From NCBI GenBank assembly GCA_949289345.1, contig CASENS010000023.1, positions 1-44,128 of the forward strand: a stretch of DNA of 44,128 bases, in the 5' to 3' direction. The notes under the pieces were generated by a model, which saw only the letters and a list, made by a program, of their open reading frames with translations, was not told where the DNA came from and did not search any database. This document shows positions 8,151-16,884 of the stretch, one piece after another (the stretch's first letter is position 1; each line of letters opens with the position of its first letter). A program made the position numbers and the translations under genes. This DNA comes from an uncultured Bacteroides sp. (GTDB taxonomy: Bacteria; Bacteroidota; Bacteroidia; Bacteroidales; Bacteroidaceae).

Positions 8151-8954
8151 TTACATACCTTCCGGCAACGCCTCAGAAAGCAGGCGCAACACCTCGTCAT
8201 GCAACCAACCGTTTGTAGCCACAATATGATGCCCTTCCAGGAAACACGGACTTCCATAATAATCGGTCACCCGCCCCCCGGCTTCCATCACCATCAACGC
8301 CGCGGCCGAGAAATCCCATTTGCCGATAAACGCCTCCTGCCAAGTGTCGTAACGGCCTGCAGCCACATAACACATTGCCAAGGCCGCCGAACCATTCATC
8401 CGGATGCCAGCCACCTGTCCATACATCCGGCTAATCAAATGAAGCCCCGTGCGGGCATAACGTCCGGATTCATAAGGCAATTCAACAATCGCGAAAGCGT
8501 TTTCCAGACAATTCGTCGCCGATACGTGCATCGGAACTCCATTCAAATAAGCTCCCCCACCCTGCCAGGCATAAAAACATTCATCGAGCGACGGGTCGTA
8601 GATTACACCCAGCAACAACATGTCCCGGGTACGCAAGGCAATGCTGACGCAATAGGGAGACACATCGTGGATGTAGTTCGTGGTACCGTCCAGCGGGTCT
8701 ACCACCCAACAATAAGTTTCGTCCCGATAATCCGCCGAACCTTCCTCCGTAACGAACCCGGCTTCGGGCAACAACATACGCAGTGCGGACACGATACGCC
8801 GTTCGGACTCTTTATCCACGTAAGACACATAATCGTGCACCCGCTTCTCGCGTACGGCATCCTGGCGAAACCGTTTCCGTTCCTCTTTTAAGAAATGTCC
8901 TGCTCCACGAGCCACCTCACACACCTTTTGAACCAATACCTCCAGATTTTCCAT
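8151..8954 (-). CDS. Inositol monophosphatase family phosphatase
   Basis: A 267-residue Mg-dependent sugar/inositol phosphatase (SuhB/CysQ superfamily). Metal-site motifs: TEEGS (residues ~69-73), DPLDGTTNY (86-94), and WDFSAAALMVMEAGG near residue 210. ATG at 8954 is preferred over a longer frame reaching 9026, because the upstream 24 residues are hydrophobic and would overlap the promoter at 8985-9016. The substrate cannot be told from sequence: inositol phosphate, PAP or another sugar phosphate are all possible. It is first in a two-gene unit with comF. Confidence 0.88.
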   Translation of the reverse strand: MENLEVLVQKVCEVARGAGHFLKEERKRFRQDAVREKRVHDYVSYVDKESERRIVSALRMLLPEAGFVTEEGSADYRDETYCWVVDPLDGTTNYIHDVSPYCVSIALRTRDMLLLGVIYDPSLDECFYAWQGGGAYLNGVPMHVSATNCLENAFAIVELPYESGRYARTGLHLISRMYGQVAGIRMNGSAALAMCYVAAGRYDTWQEAFIGKWDFSAAALMVMEAGGRVTDYYGSPCFLEGHHIVATNGWLHDEVLRLLSEALPEGM

Positions 8955-8984
8955 ATCGCCTGTAAAACTGATTAAAATGACACC

Positions 8985-9016
8985 CAAAAGTAAGGAATTG
9001 CCAGCCAACCTCCAAA
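8985..9016 (-). promoter_or_regulatory. Promoter of IMPase-comF unit
   Basis: On the minus strand, TTTG (9016-9013), a 20-bp spacer, then TACTTTTG (8992-8985). This fits the Bacteroidetes -33/-7 pattern. The ATG at 8954 is 30 nt further on. Confidence 0.6.
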
Positions 9017-9215
9017 GAATGGACAAAAAGATTTCCCATCATCCCTAAAGAACACGCCACTTCATTCCGCTTACCCGGTATTTTTGCGAAAACGACGAAA
9101 CAGAAAGGTAGAAAAGCACTTGCCTTGAAAACACTGAACCGTTTACTCCCTCAACACAAATTCCTCCTTTTTTCATTTTTTTTAAAACCAACGATAAATA
9201 ATTTGCTATCTCCAC

Positions 9216-9245
9216 TTTGCAATCCAGCAAAAAAGCGTATCTTTG
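9216..9245 (+). promoter_or_regulatory. Promoter of the P-loop ATPase gene
   Basis: TTTG (9216-9219), an 18-bp spacer, then TATCTTTG (9238-9245), 24 nt before the ATG at 9270. The stretch 9017-9215 is AT-rich with poly-T runs and shows no gene. Confidence 0.7.
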
Positions 9246-9269
9246 TGCCCTGATAAGCAATTTAATAAT

Positions 9270-10448
9270 ATGGAAGCATTCTACCGCACACACGCCTATT
9301 TGGTGGAACACACCAATGCTCCGGTTCGCCGCGACCTTATGGACGAGATAGACTGGAACGACCGCCTTATAGGCATCAAAGGAACGCGAGGTGTGGGTAA
9401 GACCACCTTCCTATTGCAATATGCTAAAGAGAAATTCGGCACAGACCGCTCCTGCCTCTTCATCAACATGAACAACTTCTACTTTTCCGGCCATGGCATC
9501 GTAGAGTTTGCCTACGAATTCCAACGCCGGGGCGGTAAAGTGTTGCTGATTGACCAGGTATTTAAATTCCCCAATTGGAGCAAAGAGTTACGCATGTGCT
9601 ACGACCGCTTCCCGAACTTGAAGATTGTGTTCACCGGTTCGTCGGTAATGCGACTGAAAGAAGAAAACCTGGAATTGCACGACATCGTAAAAAGCTACAA
9701 CCTGCGGGGCTTTTCTTTCCGCGAATACCTAAACCTACAAACCGGGATGAAATTCCACGCTTACCCGCTGGACGAAATCAGGAACAACCATGAGCAGATA
9801 GCCAAAGGCATCCTGTCCAAAGTACATCCGCTGGATTATTTCCCCGACTACCTGCACCATGGATTTTATCCGTTCTTCCTGGAGAAACGCAATTTCCCGG
9901 AAAACCTGCTTAAGACCATGAACATGATGGTGGAAGTAGACATATTGCTAATTAAACAAATAGAGTTGAAGTATCTTTCCAAGATAAAGAAACTGCTTTA
10001 CCTGTTGGCGGTAGATGGCCCCAAAGCTCCCAATGTCAGCCAACTGGCGGGCGACATCGAGACATCACGAGCTACGGTAATGAATTACATCAAATACCTG
10101 GCCGACGCGCGCCTTATTAATATGGTATATCCGGAAGGAGAGGAATTCCCTAAAAAACCGGCTAAGATAATGATGCACAATCCTAATTTGATGTATTCCA
10201 TTTATCCCGTAAAAGTGGAAGAGCAGGATGTGCTGGAAACATTTTTTGTCAACAACCTGTGGAAAGACCACAAAGTGTACAAAGGAGACAAATACACCTC
10301 ATTCCTTGTAGACGGCAACCTGCCTTTTAAAATCTGCACGGATACGATGAGAGTAAGAAACAATCCGAACGTGACATACGCCGTGCACCGGACGGACATC
10401 GGGCATGGGAACCAAATTCCGTTATGGCTGTTCGGCTTTTTATATTAA
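9270..10448 (+). CDS. P-loop ATPase (AAA_14/DUF4143-like) with altered Walker B
   Basis: A 392-residue ATP-binding protein. The Walker A motif is GTRGVGKTT (residues 38-46). The Walker B strand reads VLLIDQVF (D95, Q96); most relatives have a Glu where Q96 stands, and that residue usually activates water for hydrolysis. A sensor-like FTGSSVMRL follows, then RGFSFREYLNL, typical of the family. After ~residue 250 there is a winged-helix-like segment (APNVSQLAGDIETSRATVMNYIKYL) and a weakly conserved C-terminal domain where DUF4143 nucleases would lie. ATG at 9270 follows a good promoter. It precedes nifJ by 70 bp in the same direction; no functional link is known. Confidence 0.85.
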   Translation: MEAFYRTHAYLVEHTNAPVRRDLMDEIDWNDRLIGIKGTRGVGKTTFLLQYAKEKFGTDRSCLFINMNNFYFSGHGIVEFAYEFQRRGGKVLLIDQVFKFPNWSKELRMCYDRFPNLKIVFTGSSVMRLKEENLELHDIVKSYNLRGFSFREYLNLQTGMKFHAYPLDEIRNNHEQIAKGILSKVHPLDYFPDYLHHGFYPFFLEKRNFPENLLKTMNMMVEVDILLIKQIELKYLSKIKKLLYLLAVDGPKAPNVSQLAGDIETSRATVMNYIKYLADARLINMVYPEGEEFPKKPAKIMMHNPNLMYSIYPVKVEEQDVLETFFVNNLWKDHKVYKGDKYTSFLVDGNLPFKICTDTMRVRNNPNVTYAVHRTDIGHGNQIPLWLFGFLY

Positions 10449-10454
10449 GGACAG

Positions 10455-10466
10455 CGCTTTAAAGCG
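10455..10466. repeat. Perfect 12-bp palindrome upstream of nifJ
   Basis: CGCTTTAAAGCG is exactly self-complementary and has no loop. It sits 7 bp after the ATPase stop codon and 53 bp before nifJ. It could be an operator half-pair; an A-run, not a T-run, follows, so a terminator is unlikely. Confidence 0.4.
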
Positions 10467-10518
10467 ACAAAAAAAGAAACCAATAATGAGATTTTTTTAT
10501 TAATAAATTCATTTAGTT

Positions 10519-13500
10519 ATGACTAAACAGAAAAAATTCATCACTTGTGATGGTAACGAAGCTGCAGCACATATCTCGTATATGTTCTCAGAAGTTGCAG
10601 CCATCTACCCCATCACCCCGTCGTCTACCATGGCTGAGCACGTGGACGAATGGGCTGCCGCAGGACGTAAGAACATCTTCGGCGAAACAGTATTGGTACA
10701 GGAAATGCAGTCGGAAGCAGGCGCCGCCGGAGCTGTTCACGGTTCGTTGCAAGCCGGTGCTTTGACCACAACGTACACCGCTTCACAGGGTCTGTTGCTG
10801 ATGATTCCAAACATGTACAAAATTGCCGGTGAAAACCTTCCCTGCGTATTCCACGTATCGGCACGTACACTGGCTTCGCATGCGTTGTGTATCTTTGGCG
10901 ACCATCAAGATGTCATGTCCTGCCGTCAGACAGGATTTGCCATGCTGGCTGAAGGTTCTGTACAGGAGGTTATGGACTTGGCCGGTGTAGCCCATCTGTC
11001 TACCCTGAAAGCACGCGTGCCGTTCATCAACTTCTTCGACGGTTTCCGTACTTCACACGAAATCCAGAAGATTGAGCGTCTGGACAACGAAGACTTGGCT
11101 CCGCTTATCGACCAAGAGGCCTTGGCCGAATTCCGCAACCGCGCCATGAACCCGATGACTCCGATTGCACGCGGTATGGCTGAAAACCCCGACCATTTCT
11201 TCCAGCACCGTGAATCTTGCAACAACTTCTATGACGCAGTTCCCGCTATCGTGGAAGACTACATGAAGAAAATCAGCGAAATCACAGGCCGTCAGTATGG
11301 CTTGTTCGATTACTATGGTGATCCCGAAGCAGACCGCGTCATCATCGCTATGGGTTCAGTAACCGAAGCCATCCGCGAAGTCATCGACTACCTGCGTGCC
11401 AAGGGTGAAAAGGTAGGTTTGGTGGCTGTTCACCTCTACCGTCCGTTCTCAGCCAAACACTTCTTGGCTGCTGTGCCTAAGACTGCCAAGCGTATTGCCG
11501 TACTTGACCGTACAAAAGAACCGGGTGCAAACGGCGAGCCGTTGTATCTGGACGTAAAAGACTGCTTCTACGGACAGGCTGACGCGCCTGAAATCGTAGG
11601 CGGACGCTACGGTTTGGGTTCAAAGGATACGACTCCGGCTCAGATTCTGGCTGTCTATGCCAATTTGGCTATGCCGACTCCGAAGAACCACTTCACCATC
11701 GGTATTGTAGATGATGTAACATTTACTTCACTGCCTCAGGAAGCTGAAATTGCCGTAGGTGGCGAAGGCATGTTCGAAGCCAAGTTCTACGGTCTGGGTG
11801 CTGACGGTACGGTAGGTGCCAACAAGAACTCAGTGAAGATTATCGGTGACAATACCGACAAGCACTGCCAGGCTTACTTCTCTTACGACTCGAAGAAGTC
11901 GGGTGGTTTCACTTGCTCGCACTTGCGTTTCGGTGATACGCCTATCCGTTCCACTTACCTGGTAAATACACCGAACTTCGTGGCTTGCCACGTACAGGCT
12001 TACCTGCACATGTATGACGTAACCCGCGGTCTGCGTGATAACGGTTCGTTCTTGCTGAACACTATCTGGGAAGGCGAAGAACTGGCCAAGAATCTGCCTA
12101 ACCGCGTGAAGAAATACTTTGCACAACATAACATTACTGTTTATTATATCAACGCCACACAGATTGCACAGGAAATTGGTCTGGGCAACCGTACCAACAC
12201 CATCCTGCAATCGGCCTTCTTCCGCATCACAGGCGTTATCCCTGTGGACTTGGCCGTTGAACAAATGAAGAAGTTCATCGTGAAGTCATATGGCAAGAAG
12301 GGTGAAGACGTGGTTAACAAGAACTATGCTGCCGTTGACCGCGGTGGTGAATACAAACAACTGACCGTTGACCCGGCATGGGCTAACCTGCCTGACGATG
12401 AAAAGGTAGAAAACAACGACCCGGCTTTCATCAACGAAGTGGTTCGTCCGATCAACGCACAAGACGGCGACTTGCTGCCGGTATCTGCCTTCAAGGGCAT
12501 CGAAGACGGTTCTTGGGAACAAGGTACTGCCAAATACGAAAAACGCGGTGTGGCTGCCTTCGTACCCGAATGGAATGCCGAGAACTGTATCCAGTGTAAC
12601 AAGTGCGCTTACGTTTGCCCGCACGCTGCCATCCGTCCGTTCGTACTCGATGCAGAAGAGCAGAAGGGTGCTAACTTCACGCAGCTGAAGGCCGTAGGTA
12701 AGGTATTCGATGGCATGACCTTCCGTATGCAGGTAGACGTACTCGACTGTCTGGGTTGCGGTAACTGTGTGGATGTATGTCCGGGCAATCCGAAGAAGGG
12801 TGGCAAGGCCTTGTCAATGGTTCACCTGGAAAGCCAACTGGGCGAGGCTGCCAACTGGGAATATTGCGTAAACAACGTGAAGAGCAAACAACACTTGGTA
12901 GACATCAAGGCCAACGTGAAGAACTCTCAGTTTGCTACGCCGTTGTTTGAGTTCTCCGGTGCATGCTCCGGTTGTGGTGAGACTCCGTATGTGAAACTGA
13001 TTTCTCAGTTGTTCGGTGACCGTGAAATGGTAGCCAACGCTACAGGCTGTTCTTCTATCTACTCAGGTTCAGTACCTTCTACTCCATACACCAAGAACGA
13101 AAAGGGTCACGGTCCCGCATGGGCGAACTCTCTGTTCGAGGACTTCTGTGAATTCGGTCTGGGTATGGAACTGGCTAACGAGAAGATTCGCGAACGTATC
13201 GCCAAGCTGATGCAGGAAGCCATTGCAGGCGAAGAGACTCCGGCTGAATACAAAGCAATCTTCCAAGAATGGTTGGATAACTGCTTGGATGCCGACAAGA
13301 CCAAAGACATCTACGAACGCATCGTTCCGATGTTGGAAGCTGCCAAAGACAAGTGCCCGATCTGTGCACAACTCTATGGCTTGAAGCAATACATCGTAAA
13401 ACGCAGTCAGTGGATTATCGGTGGTGACGGTGCTTCTTACGATATAGGTTACGGCGGTCTTGACCACGTTATCTCTACCGGCAAGGACGTCAACATCCTC

Positions 13501-14088
13501 GTATTGGATACAGAAGTTTACTCTAACACCGGTGGTCAGTCTTCGAAGGCTACTCCTCTGGGTGCCATTGCCAAGTTTGCCGCCAGCGGTAAGCGCGTGC
13601 GCAAGAAAGACTTGGGTCTGATGGCTACTACTTACGGCTATGTATATGTTGCTCAAATCGCTATGGGTGCTGACCAGGCTCAGACATTGAAAGCCCTGCG
13701 CGAAGCCGAAGCTTACCACGGACCTTCACTCATCATCGCTTACGCTCCGTGTATCAACCATGGTTTGAAAGCCGGTATGGGTAAGAGCCAGGCAGAGGAA
13801 GAGAAGGCCGTGAAGTGCGGTTACTGGCACTTGTGGCGTTACAACCCGGCTTTGGAAGCTGAAGGCAAGAATCCGTTCACGCTGGATAGCAAGGAACCCG
13901 AATGGGAAGGCTTCAAAGACTTCTTGAAGGGCGAGGTTCGTTACGCATCCGTCATGAAACAATATCCCGCAGAAGCCGAAGAACTCTTCCAAGCTGCCGA
14001 AGACAACGCCAAGTGGCGCTATGCAAGCTACAAGCGTATGGCTGCTGAAAGCTGGGGAGTAGCTCCCGCAGACACGATGCTGAAGTAA
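10519..14088 (+). CDS. nifJ: Pyruvate:ferredoxin (flavodoxin) oxidoreductase
   Basis: A 1189-residue single-chain PFOR that converts pyruvate and CoA to acetyl-CoA and CO2, giving electrons to ferredoxin or flavodoxin; central to anaerobic energy metabolism. Domains run in the usual order: N-terminal pyrimidine-binding domain (YPITPSSTMAEH, residues ~35-46), CoA-related domain, gamma domain, then a two-[4Fe-4S] ferredoxin domain. Its clusters are C690-x2-C693-x2-C696-x3-C700P and a second set beginning at C744 (CLGCGNCVDVCP). Near residue 815 is CSGCGE for the proximal cluster. The TPP motif is GDGASYDIGYGG (~970) with the Asn later in NTGGQ. Codon use is strongly biased, as expected for high expression. 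A strong terminator follows. Confidence 0.97.
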   Translation: MTKQKKFITCDGNEAAAHISYMFSEVAAIYPITPSSTMAEHVDEWAAAGRKNIFGETVLVQEMQSEAGAAGAVHGSLQAGALTTTYTASQGLLLMIPNMYKIAGENLPCVFHVSARTLASHALCIFGDHQDVMSCRQTGFAMLAEGSVQEVMDLAGVAHLSTLKARVPFINFFDGFRTSHEIQKIERLDNEDLAPLIDQEALAEFRNRAMNPMTPIARGMAENPDHFFQHRESCNNFYDAVPAIVEDYMKKISEITGRQYGLFDYYGDPEADRVIIAMGSVTEAIREVIDYLRAKGEKVGLVAVHLYRPFSAKHFLAAVPKTAKRIAVLDRTKEPGANGEPLYLDVKDCFYGQADAPEIVGGRYGLGSKDTTPAQILAVYANLAMPTPKNHFTIGIVDDVTFTSLPQEAEIAVGGEGMFEAKFYGLGADGTVGANKNSVKIIGDNTDKHCQAYFSYDSKKSGGFTCSHLRFGDTPIRSTYLVNTPNFVACHVQAYLHMYDVTRGLRDNGSFLLNTIWEGEELAKNLPNRVKKYFAQHNITVYYINATQIAQEIGLGNRTNTILQSAFFRITGVIPVDLAVEQMKKFIVKSYGKKGEDVVNKNYAAVDRGGEYKQLTVDPAWANLPDDEKVENNDPAFINEVVRPINAQDGDLLPVSAFKGIEDGSWEQGTAKYEKRGVAAFVPEWNAENCIQCNKCAYVCPHAAIRPFVLDAEEQKGANFTQLKAVGKVFDGMTFRMQVDVLDCLGCGNCVDVCPGNPKKGGKALSMVHLESQLGEAANWEYCVNNVKSKQHLVDIKANVKNSQFATPLFEFSGACSGCGETPYVKLISQLFGDREMVANATGCSSIYSGSVPSTPYTKNEKGHGPAWANSLFEDFCEFGLGMELANEKIRERIAKLMQEAIAGEETPAEYKAIFQEWLDNCLDADKTKDIYERIVPMLEAAKDKCPICAQLYGLKQYIVKRSQWIIGGDGASYDIGYGGLDHVISTGKDVNILVLDTEVYSNTGGQSSKATPLGAIAKFAASGKRVRKKDLGLMATTYGYVYVAQIAMGADQAQTLKALREAEAYHGPSLIIAYAPCINHGLKAGMGKSQAEEEKAVKCGYWHLWRYNPALEAEGKNPFTLDSKEPEWEGFKDFLKGEVRYASVMKQYPAEAEELFQAAEDNAKWRYASYKRMAAESWGVAPADTMLK

Positions 14089-14115
14089 TACATATTACGA
14101 AGTATATTTAAAACA

Positions 14116-14156
14116 AAAGGCAGAAATCTTCAATGGGTTTCTGCCTTTCGTTTTTT
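14116..14156 (+). terminator. Rho-independent terminator of nifJ
   Basis: AAAGGCAGAAA (14116-14126) and TTTCTGCCTTT (14138-14148) form a perfect 11-bp stem, followed by CG and six T. Position is right after the nifJ stop. Confidence 0.9.
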
Positions 14157-14184
14157 ATAAATAACTTCAAAATGCAAACATGGT

Positions 14185-15159
14185 TCATTCTTCCGGCAAC
14201 CACTCCTTACACATTTTATATATATACTTCGGATTGGACAATCTTTCGACTTGGCTCTGACTTAGCGGAACAATCCACTTCACTCTGCTTTGCATTGACG
14301 CGCCTTCACCTATGTTGCCAAATTCGCCATAACGAGCAGTTTTCTCGTTATCCGGGTTACGCCAATTATCCCATCCGGCCGGACAGATATGTTTTCCCAG
14401 CTCACAACGGATAAATACGGTCGAAGCATACGGACGCCAAGGACGTCCCAAATACACTTTGTCCACCCCGGGGGCAGCAAGAAGTTTACAGCCTACAAAC
14501 ACATAGCCCACCTCCACATTCTGAGGAGTGGAAGCAGCCGTAATGTAAGAATTGCGCTTGCTATACAACGTACAATCCTCGAACAAAGCAGTAGACGGGC
14601 CAAAGATGAAGTCCGTAGTCCCCTCTATATAACAATCCTTAAAATACAGACAAGTGCCTGCCTCACCGGTATAGACTGTGTCCTGATTGCCCAGGAAGCG
14701 GCAATGAACAAACTTCAGCCGGTCGCCCTCTGTATGCAACGCAACAGCCTGTCCCAACGGCTCCGCATTGTTCTCAATGGTCAGATTACGGAACGTAATG
14801 TCATTGCCTTCCACTTTCAATGTATAAGTGCGAAAAGTGCCCATGTTGTCTATTCGGGCATGGTCATCGTAGGTAATGACGGTTTTCTCAGCATCTTCAC
14901 CTACAAATTCCACGTTTTGAAGCCAGGACGGCACAATAAGTTTTTCTTTATAAATCCCATTTTTGACATGCACGGTCACTTTATAATCCATAAACGCACG
15001 GATAGCCTCCATGGCCTCAGTCAACGTGCGGTAATCACCCGTTCCGTCGCGTGCCACGACAATATCCCGTTTCCATTGCGTCTGAGCCGATACATTCCCA
15101 ATGAAACATACGCCCAGCATCCATGCCACAAAGATTTTACAAACGATTCGTACTCTCAT
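14185..15159 (-). CDS. Secreted pectinesterase (carbohydrate esterase family 8)
   Basis: A 324-residue pectin methylesterase that removes methyl groups from homogalacturonan, giving pectate and methanol. A signal peptide covers residues ~1-25 (cleavage after VSA). Catalytic motifs are intact: GNQDTVY with D160, GTTDFIFGPS with D183, and YLGRPWRPYAS with R239 and W241. Length fits the right-handed beta-helix family. It is transcribed away from the EIIC-kduI-exuT genes, so both arms may respond to the same pectin signal. It lacks a lipobox, so it is probably periplasmic. Confidence 0.93.
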   Translation of the reverse strand: MRVRIVCKIFVAWMLGVCFIGNVSAQTQWKRDIVVARDGTGDYRTLTEAMEAIRAFMDYKVTVHVKNGIYKEKLIVPSWLQNVEFVGEDAEKTVITYDDHARIDNMGTFRTYTLKVEGNDITFRNLTIENNAEPLGQAVALHTEGDRLKFVHCRFLGNQDTVYTGEAGTCLYFKDCYIEGTTDFIFGPSTALFEDCTLYSKRNSYITAASTPQNVEVGYVFVGCKLLAAPGVDKVYLGRPWRPYASTVFIRCELGKHICPAGWDNWRNPDNEKTARYGEFGNIGEGASMQSRVKWIVPLSQSQVERLSNPKYIYKMCKEWLPEE

Positions 15160-15201
15160 AAAAAACTAAAAAAAGGATTACACTTCACATCTTTATAAAA
15201 A

Positions 15202-15230
15202 CAAAGATAGTAATTTCTCTGAAAAGCAAA
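15202..15230 (-). promoter_or_regulatory. Promoter of pectinesterase gene
   Basis: Minus strand: TTTG (15230-15227), 17-bp spacer, TATCTTTG (15209-15202), about 42 nt before the ATG at 15159. Confidence 0.7.
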
Positions 15231-15357
15231 GTGGATTTTTTCAGCAGAGTTCATAGACATTCTGGTTTTTCCGTGTGCGGAAACGAGCAAATCCGTGCAA
15301 ACGAACTACTACAAACGTACAAAAAACTAATTTTTCCCAAGAAATATGGCTTTCCTA

Positions 15358-15388
15358 TTTGATTAATGAAGAAAAGATTTTAAATTTG
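15358..15388 (+). promoter_or_regulatory. Promoter of the EIIC-kduI genes
   Basis: TTTG (15358-15361), 19-bp spacer, TAAATTTG (15381-15388), 65 nt before the ATG at 15454. The 127 bp between this and the pectinesterase promoter would be the place for a shared regulator, but I see no clear palindrome. Confidence 0.6.
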
Positions 15389-15453
15389 ACGCCGATATTC
15401 GCAATTGTACCATTGTAAAAACATTAATTTAAACATATCAAATTCATAAAAGA

Positions 15454-16824
15454 ATGGAACAAGTATTCGGTTATATCATTAGCCTGGGCGCATCGGTAAT
15501 GATGCCTATTATCTTTACAATTATCGGTTTGTGTATCGGAATGAAATTTGGAAAGGCTCTTAAATCCGGCCTTTGCGTAGGAGTCGGTTTCGTAGGCTTG
15601 GGAGTAGTCACAGCCCTGCTGACCACAAACTTTGACAATCCGTTAAAAGCCATTTCCGACCTCTACCACCTGCAACTGAACGTATTCGACATGGGCTGGC
15701 CTGCCGCAGCCGCCGTGGCTTACAACACGGCCGTAGGCGCATTGATTATCCCAATCTGCTTAGGTATAAACGTGCTGATGCTCATTACCAAGACCACACG
15801 CACTGTAAATATCGATTTGTGGAACTATTGGCATTTCGCTTTCATCGGTGCCGTAGCCTATTTTGTGATGGGCGAAAGTCTTGCATGGGGTTACTTTGCC
15901 GCTATCGTCTGCTACATTGTCACATTGGTATGCGCTGACCTCACGGCCGACAAATTCCAAAAATATTATGATCTGGACGGAATCTCCATTCCCCAGCCTT
16001 TCTGCCAAAGCATGATGCCTTTCGCTATCCTTATCAACAAGGCCTTGGACAAGATACCCGGCTTCTCCAAACTGGATATCGATGCTGACGGATTGAAAAA
16101 GAAGTTTGGCGTGATAGGCGAGCCGCTGGTGCTGGGTGTCATTGTTGGTATGCTCATCGGATGGGCGGCACAGCTGGACATCAAGAAGGTACTCTTCCTA
16201 GGTATTACCATGGGTGCCGTAATGGAACTTATTCCCCGTATCACGTCTCTCTTTATCGAAGGACTGAAACCTATCTCTGAAAAGACTTCCGAATTGGTGA
16301 AAAACAAATTCAACGGCAAAAAAGTACACATTGGCATGAGTCCCGCTTTGGTAATCGGCCATCCCGCAACATTGGTAGCGTCCGTTATTCTGATTCCGGT
16401 TATCCTGGCGCTTGCCGTATTCCTGCCTGGTAACCAGTTCCTCCCGTTGGCTTCATTGGCCGGTATGTTCTACCTCTTCCCCTTGGTATTGCCTTACACC
16501 AAAGGTAATGTAGTGAAGACGTTGATTATCGGTCTTGTCATACTGATCATCGGCCTGTATTTCGTAACCGACATGGCTCCCGACTTCACATTGGCCGCCA
16601 ACAACGTATATGCCGAAACAAACGACCCGGCAGCACGTATTCCTGAAGGCTTCTCGGGCGGTGCACTCGATTTTGCCTCTTCCCTCTTCGGGTGGCTAAT
16701 TTATAGAGGCGTGAAACTGTCGTGGATAGGAGGTGGTATACTTGCCATCATAACCATCGGAATGATGCTCATCAACCGCCGTATCATCATCCGCAGCGAA
16801 AGAGAAGCAAAAAAAGCCGCTTAA
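15454..16824 (+). CDS. PTS galactitol-type EIIC membrane protein without PTS partners
   Basis: A 456-residue polytopic membrane protein, roughly 10-12 hydrophobic helices, recognisable as a PTS GatC/galactitol-type EIIC (VFGYIISLGASVMMPIIF start; repeated GXXIPI and FGWLIYRGVKLSW near the end). No EIIA, EIIB, HPr or EI gene lies in this window, and a classical sugar PTS is generally absent from Bacteroides. It may therefore work as a phosphorylation-independent carrier. Gene order (pectinesterase, EIIC, KduI, ExuT) points to a uronate or related sugar acid as substrate; this is inference. The kduI gene begins 60 bp downstream on the same transcript. Confidence 0.85.
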   Translation: MEQVFGYIISLGASVMMPIIFTIIGLCIGMKFGKALKSGLCVGVGFVGLGVVTALLTTNFDNPLKAISDLYHLQLNVFDMGWPAAAAVAYNTAVGALIIPICLGINVLMLITKTTRTVNIDLWNYWHFAFIGAVAYFVMGESLAWGYFAAIVCYIVTLVCADLTADKFQKYYDLDGISIPQPFCQSMMPFAILINKALDKIPGFSKLDIDADGLKKKFGVIGEPLVLGVIVGMLIGWAAQLDIKKVLFLGITMGAVMELIPRITSLFIEGLKPISEKTSELVKNKFNGKKVHIGMSPALVIGHPATLVASVILIPVILALAVFLPGNQFLPLASLAGMFYLFPLVLPYTKGNVVKTLIIGLVILIIGLYFVTDMAPDFTLAANNVYAETNDPAARIPEGFSGGALDFASSLFGWLIYRGVKLSWIGGGILAIITIGMMLINRRIIIRSEREAKKAA

Positions 16825-16884
16825 TAAAAACATTTAAACCAATCAGAAAAGATTATTTATTCAACTATATTTAAACTCTAGACA

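Noticed and set aside
8955-9026. N-terminal extension of the inositol monophosphatase
   Set aside because: It would cross the promoter boxes at 8985-9016, and the family starts at the ATG at 8954.
9045-9311. Minus-strand frame of 88 codons upstream of the ATPase
   Set aside because: It covers the plus-strand promoter and the start of the ATPase gene, with no recognisable protein features.
9270-10448. ATPase as part of a defence or toxin system
   Set aside because: No nuclease, toxin or other defence genes next to it; the neighbour is the core metabolic gene nifJ.
15454-16824. A complete sugar PTS
   Set aside because: Only an EIIC is present. No EIIA, EIIB, HPr or EI sequence is visible in the window.
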